Below, piece after piece: positions 62,530-64,000 of a stretch of 64,000 nt of DNA. Origin of the DNA: Actinoplanes oblitus. Lineage in GTDB: Bacteria > Actinomycetota > Actinomycetes > Mycobacteriales > Micromonosporaceae. Below the pieces are notes generated by a model. The model worked only from the letters and a program-made list of their open reading frames with translations. It was not told where the DNA came from and searched no databases. Location: positions 9,371,501-9,435,500 of the forward strand of contig NZ_CP126980.1 of NCBI RefSeq assembly GCF_030252345.1, in the 5' to 3' direction. Numbering within the stretch: the stretch's first letter is position 1; each line of letters opens with the position of its first letter. Made by a program: the position numbers and the translations under genes.

Positions 62530-63647
62530 CTCTCCGGCGGCCCCGCAGGATCGTTCTCCTAGTGGCAGTTGTCGCGACGCTGGCGCTGCTGTGCTGCGGT
62601 GGAGCCACCACGGTGATCCTGTTCAGCGGACTGAACGACAAAGACGAGCAGAGTGATCTCAGTTCCGCCGCCTTCGGATGCGGCGAGGGCGGCCCGATCG
62701 ACCCGAGCGCCAAGCTGCCCAGCGTCGACGAGTACGGCCCGGCGCAGGTCCGCAACGCCGCCATCATCATCAGCACCGGTGCGAAGCTGAAGTTGCCGCC
62801 CCGCGCCTGGGTTATCGCGGTGGCCACCGCGATGCAGGAGTCAGGGCTCGTCAACCTCGGCGATCTGGGCGCCCGGAACGACCACGATTCGCTCGGTCTG
62901 TTTCAGCAGCGGCCCAGTTCCGGTTGGGGTACGCCCCGCCAGGTCCGCGATCCGGTTTATGCCAGCACGAAGTTCTACGAGAAGCTCAAGAAGGTTCGTG
63001 GCTGGGACAAGAAATCGTTGACCCGTGCAGCACAGGCCGTACAGATCAGCGCCTATCCGGACGCCTACGCCAAGCATGAGCAGGCCGCCACTCAGATGGT
63101 GAACAAGCTTGCTCATGGTGCAGCGAACGCTGTGGGCAACTCCGTCTCCATGGTGTGCGCGGCGGGTGGGCAGATCGCCGCCTCCGGCTGGACCGTCCCG
63201 GTGCATGCGGAGGTCGGTTCTGGGTTCCGCAGTCCGGATCGTCCCAACCACCAGGGCGTCGACCTGATCATTGGGCGATACACACCGATCGTGGCCGCCG
63301 CCAGCGGCATCGTGTCGATGGTCAAGTGCGACGAGGACTTCAGTGGCCGGAAGACCTGCGACGTCGATGGCTATCCGGGCAAGGGCGGCTGCGGATGGAT
63401 GGTGGAGATCCAGCACGCCGGGAATGTGATGACCCGCTACTGTCACATGGTGCAGCGACCGTTCGTTCACAAGAATCAGAAGGTGGAGGCCGGCCAGGTC
63501 TTGGGCAAGGTCGGCACCAGCGGAAACTCCTCAGGCCCGCACCTCCATTTCGAGGTGCACTTGAACAATGACAGATCAAGTGCAGGAGCAGTTAACCCCG
63601 TACCGTTCATGCAACGGCATGGGGCACCCCTAGGCAACGCAGGATGA
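62526..63647 (+). CDS. Bifunctional muralytic protein: lysozyme-like domain and M23 peptidase
   Basis: A 373-residue protein with an N-terminal anchor (IVLLVAVVATLALLCCGG). Residues about 65-185 form a transglycosylase-like domain (VIAVATAMQESGLVN with E105, LGLFQQRPSSGWGTP). Residues about 220-350 form an M23 metallopeptidase with zinc ligands H242 and D246 (NHQGVDLI) and H341 (PHLHFEV, with H339). Together they would cut both glycan and peptide links, opening the wall for the secretion machine. Overlaps both neighbours through ATGA. Confidence 0.88.
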   Translation: MTLRRPRRIVLLVAVVATLALLCCGGATTVILFSGLNDKDEQSDLSSAAFGCGEGGPIDPSAKLPSVDEYGPAQVRNAAIIISTGAKLKLPPRAWVIAVATAMQESGLVNLGDLGARNDHDSLGLFQQRPSSGWGTPRQVRDPVYASTKFYEKLKKVRGWDKKSLTRAAQAVQISAYPDAYAKHEQAATQMVNKLAHGAANAVGNSVSMVCAAGGQIAASGWTVPVHAEVGSGFRSPDRPNHQGVDLIIGRYTPIVAAASGIVSMVKCDEDFSGRKTCDVDGYPGKGGCGWMVEIQHAGNVMTRYCHMVQRPFVHKNQKVEAGQVLGKVGTSGNSSGPHLHFEVHLNNDRSSAGAVNPVPFMQRHGAPLGNAG

Positions 63648-64000
63648 TGGCCGAGAACATACCAGATCCCTTCTCCCATCTCGCAGATTGGGGAATAGAT
63701 CCTCCGCGTCCGATTGTTCCAACACCGGCAACAATGAGCGGCCAAACGCGGGGGCGCCGAGTGATAACCGGAGTACCCGGACATGGCTGGCGGGGCGATC
63801 TCCGAGCTGACGAGAAAGTCATCCAGGGAAGCCGTACCTATATTCCAATTATGCCAGAGTCGGAATGGTATCGAGCCGAATCCGAACAAACCGAAGTATT
63901 TGCCGCACTTGTACCGATTGACAGAATATGGGTCGAAGAATTAGGTATGGCGGCTACACCGAGCATGAATCCGCGCAGCGAGTCACGCTTGGTCTCCCTA
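63644..64000 (+). CDS. Unidentified operon gene, 5' part (continues off the window)
   Basis: The first 119 codons of a gene whose ATG overlaps the preceding stop (ATGA). The encoded start (MMAENIPDPFSHLADWGIDPPRP, then VITGVPGHGWRGDLRADEKV) is soluble and Pro-rich with no signal peptide; I do not recognise it. Composition is unusual: only 26 of 60 bases are G/C at 63841-63900, and there is an in-frame TTA leucine codon at 63941-63943. Its place in the operon suggests another secretion or relaxosome component. Confidence 0.7.
   Translation, partial: MMAENIPDPFSHLADWGIDPPRPIVPTPATMSGQTRGRRVITGVPGHGWRGDLRADEKVIQGSRTYIPIMPESEWYRAESEQTEVFAALVPIDRIWVEELGMAATPSMNPRSESRLVSL

Overview
The window is chromosomal DNA from a high-GC Gram-positive bacterium of the Actinomycetota. 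CarD, Lsr2, ClpC, DisA, frequent GTG starts, very high GC at third codon positions and many DUFs restricted to actinobacteria all point that way. The gene content (type III polyketide synthase with UbiA, PQQ-like propeller proteins, orphan NuoD) fits a filamentous member such as the Micromonosporaceae (Actinoplanes-like). That family-level call is inference. No tRNA, rRNA, CRISPR or transposase gene was seen.

Backbone. From about 15.6 to 55.6 kb the gene order and strand reproduce the M. tuberculosis segment Rv3581c to Rv3608c: ispF-ispD-carD, lpqE-radA-disA, mutY, clpC-lsr2-lysS-coaX, panD-panC-DUF2520, DUF3180-folK-folB-folP. Lineage-specific blocks are inserted: a type III PKS/methyltransferase/UbiA group (19.5-22.6 kb), peptide deformylase with an ACT protein (27.7-28.7 kb), nadC-nadB (36.6-39.1 kb), a 31-bp tandem repeat array (42.7-43.3 kb), an NDUFAF7-like methyltransferase with an orphan nuoD (43.3-45.7 kb), and a betaine/proline-type ABC transporter (47.5-51.0 kb).

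Left flank (1-15.5 kb). This holds the start of a class I fumarase, a propeller protein, an Lrp-type regulator divergent from 4-hydroxyphenylpyruvate dioxygenase, an RDD membrane protein coupled to an aromatic/histidinol-phosphate aminotransferase, an MFS/ROK divergent pair, a GT2-GtrA pair, two tandem propeller paralogues, and a TPR membrane protein.

Right flank (55.6-64 kb). A single rightward, tightly overlapping operon encodes type IV secretion-like parts: a small two-helix pilin-like protein, a VirB3/PrgI-like protein, a VirB4-like ATPase, a VirB6-like polytopic protein, a VirB8/TcpC-like protein, a muralytic protein with an M23 domain, and the start of another gene. Its leader carries a plausible promoter overlapped by a 15-bp palindrome plus two more dyads. 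Parts of the operon are much lower in GC than the rest of the window. This operon, the repeat array with nearby DnaA boxes, and the circularly permuted binding protein are the most unusual things here.
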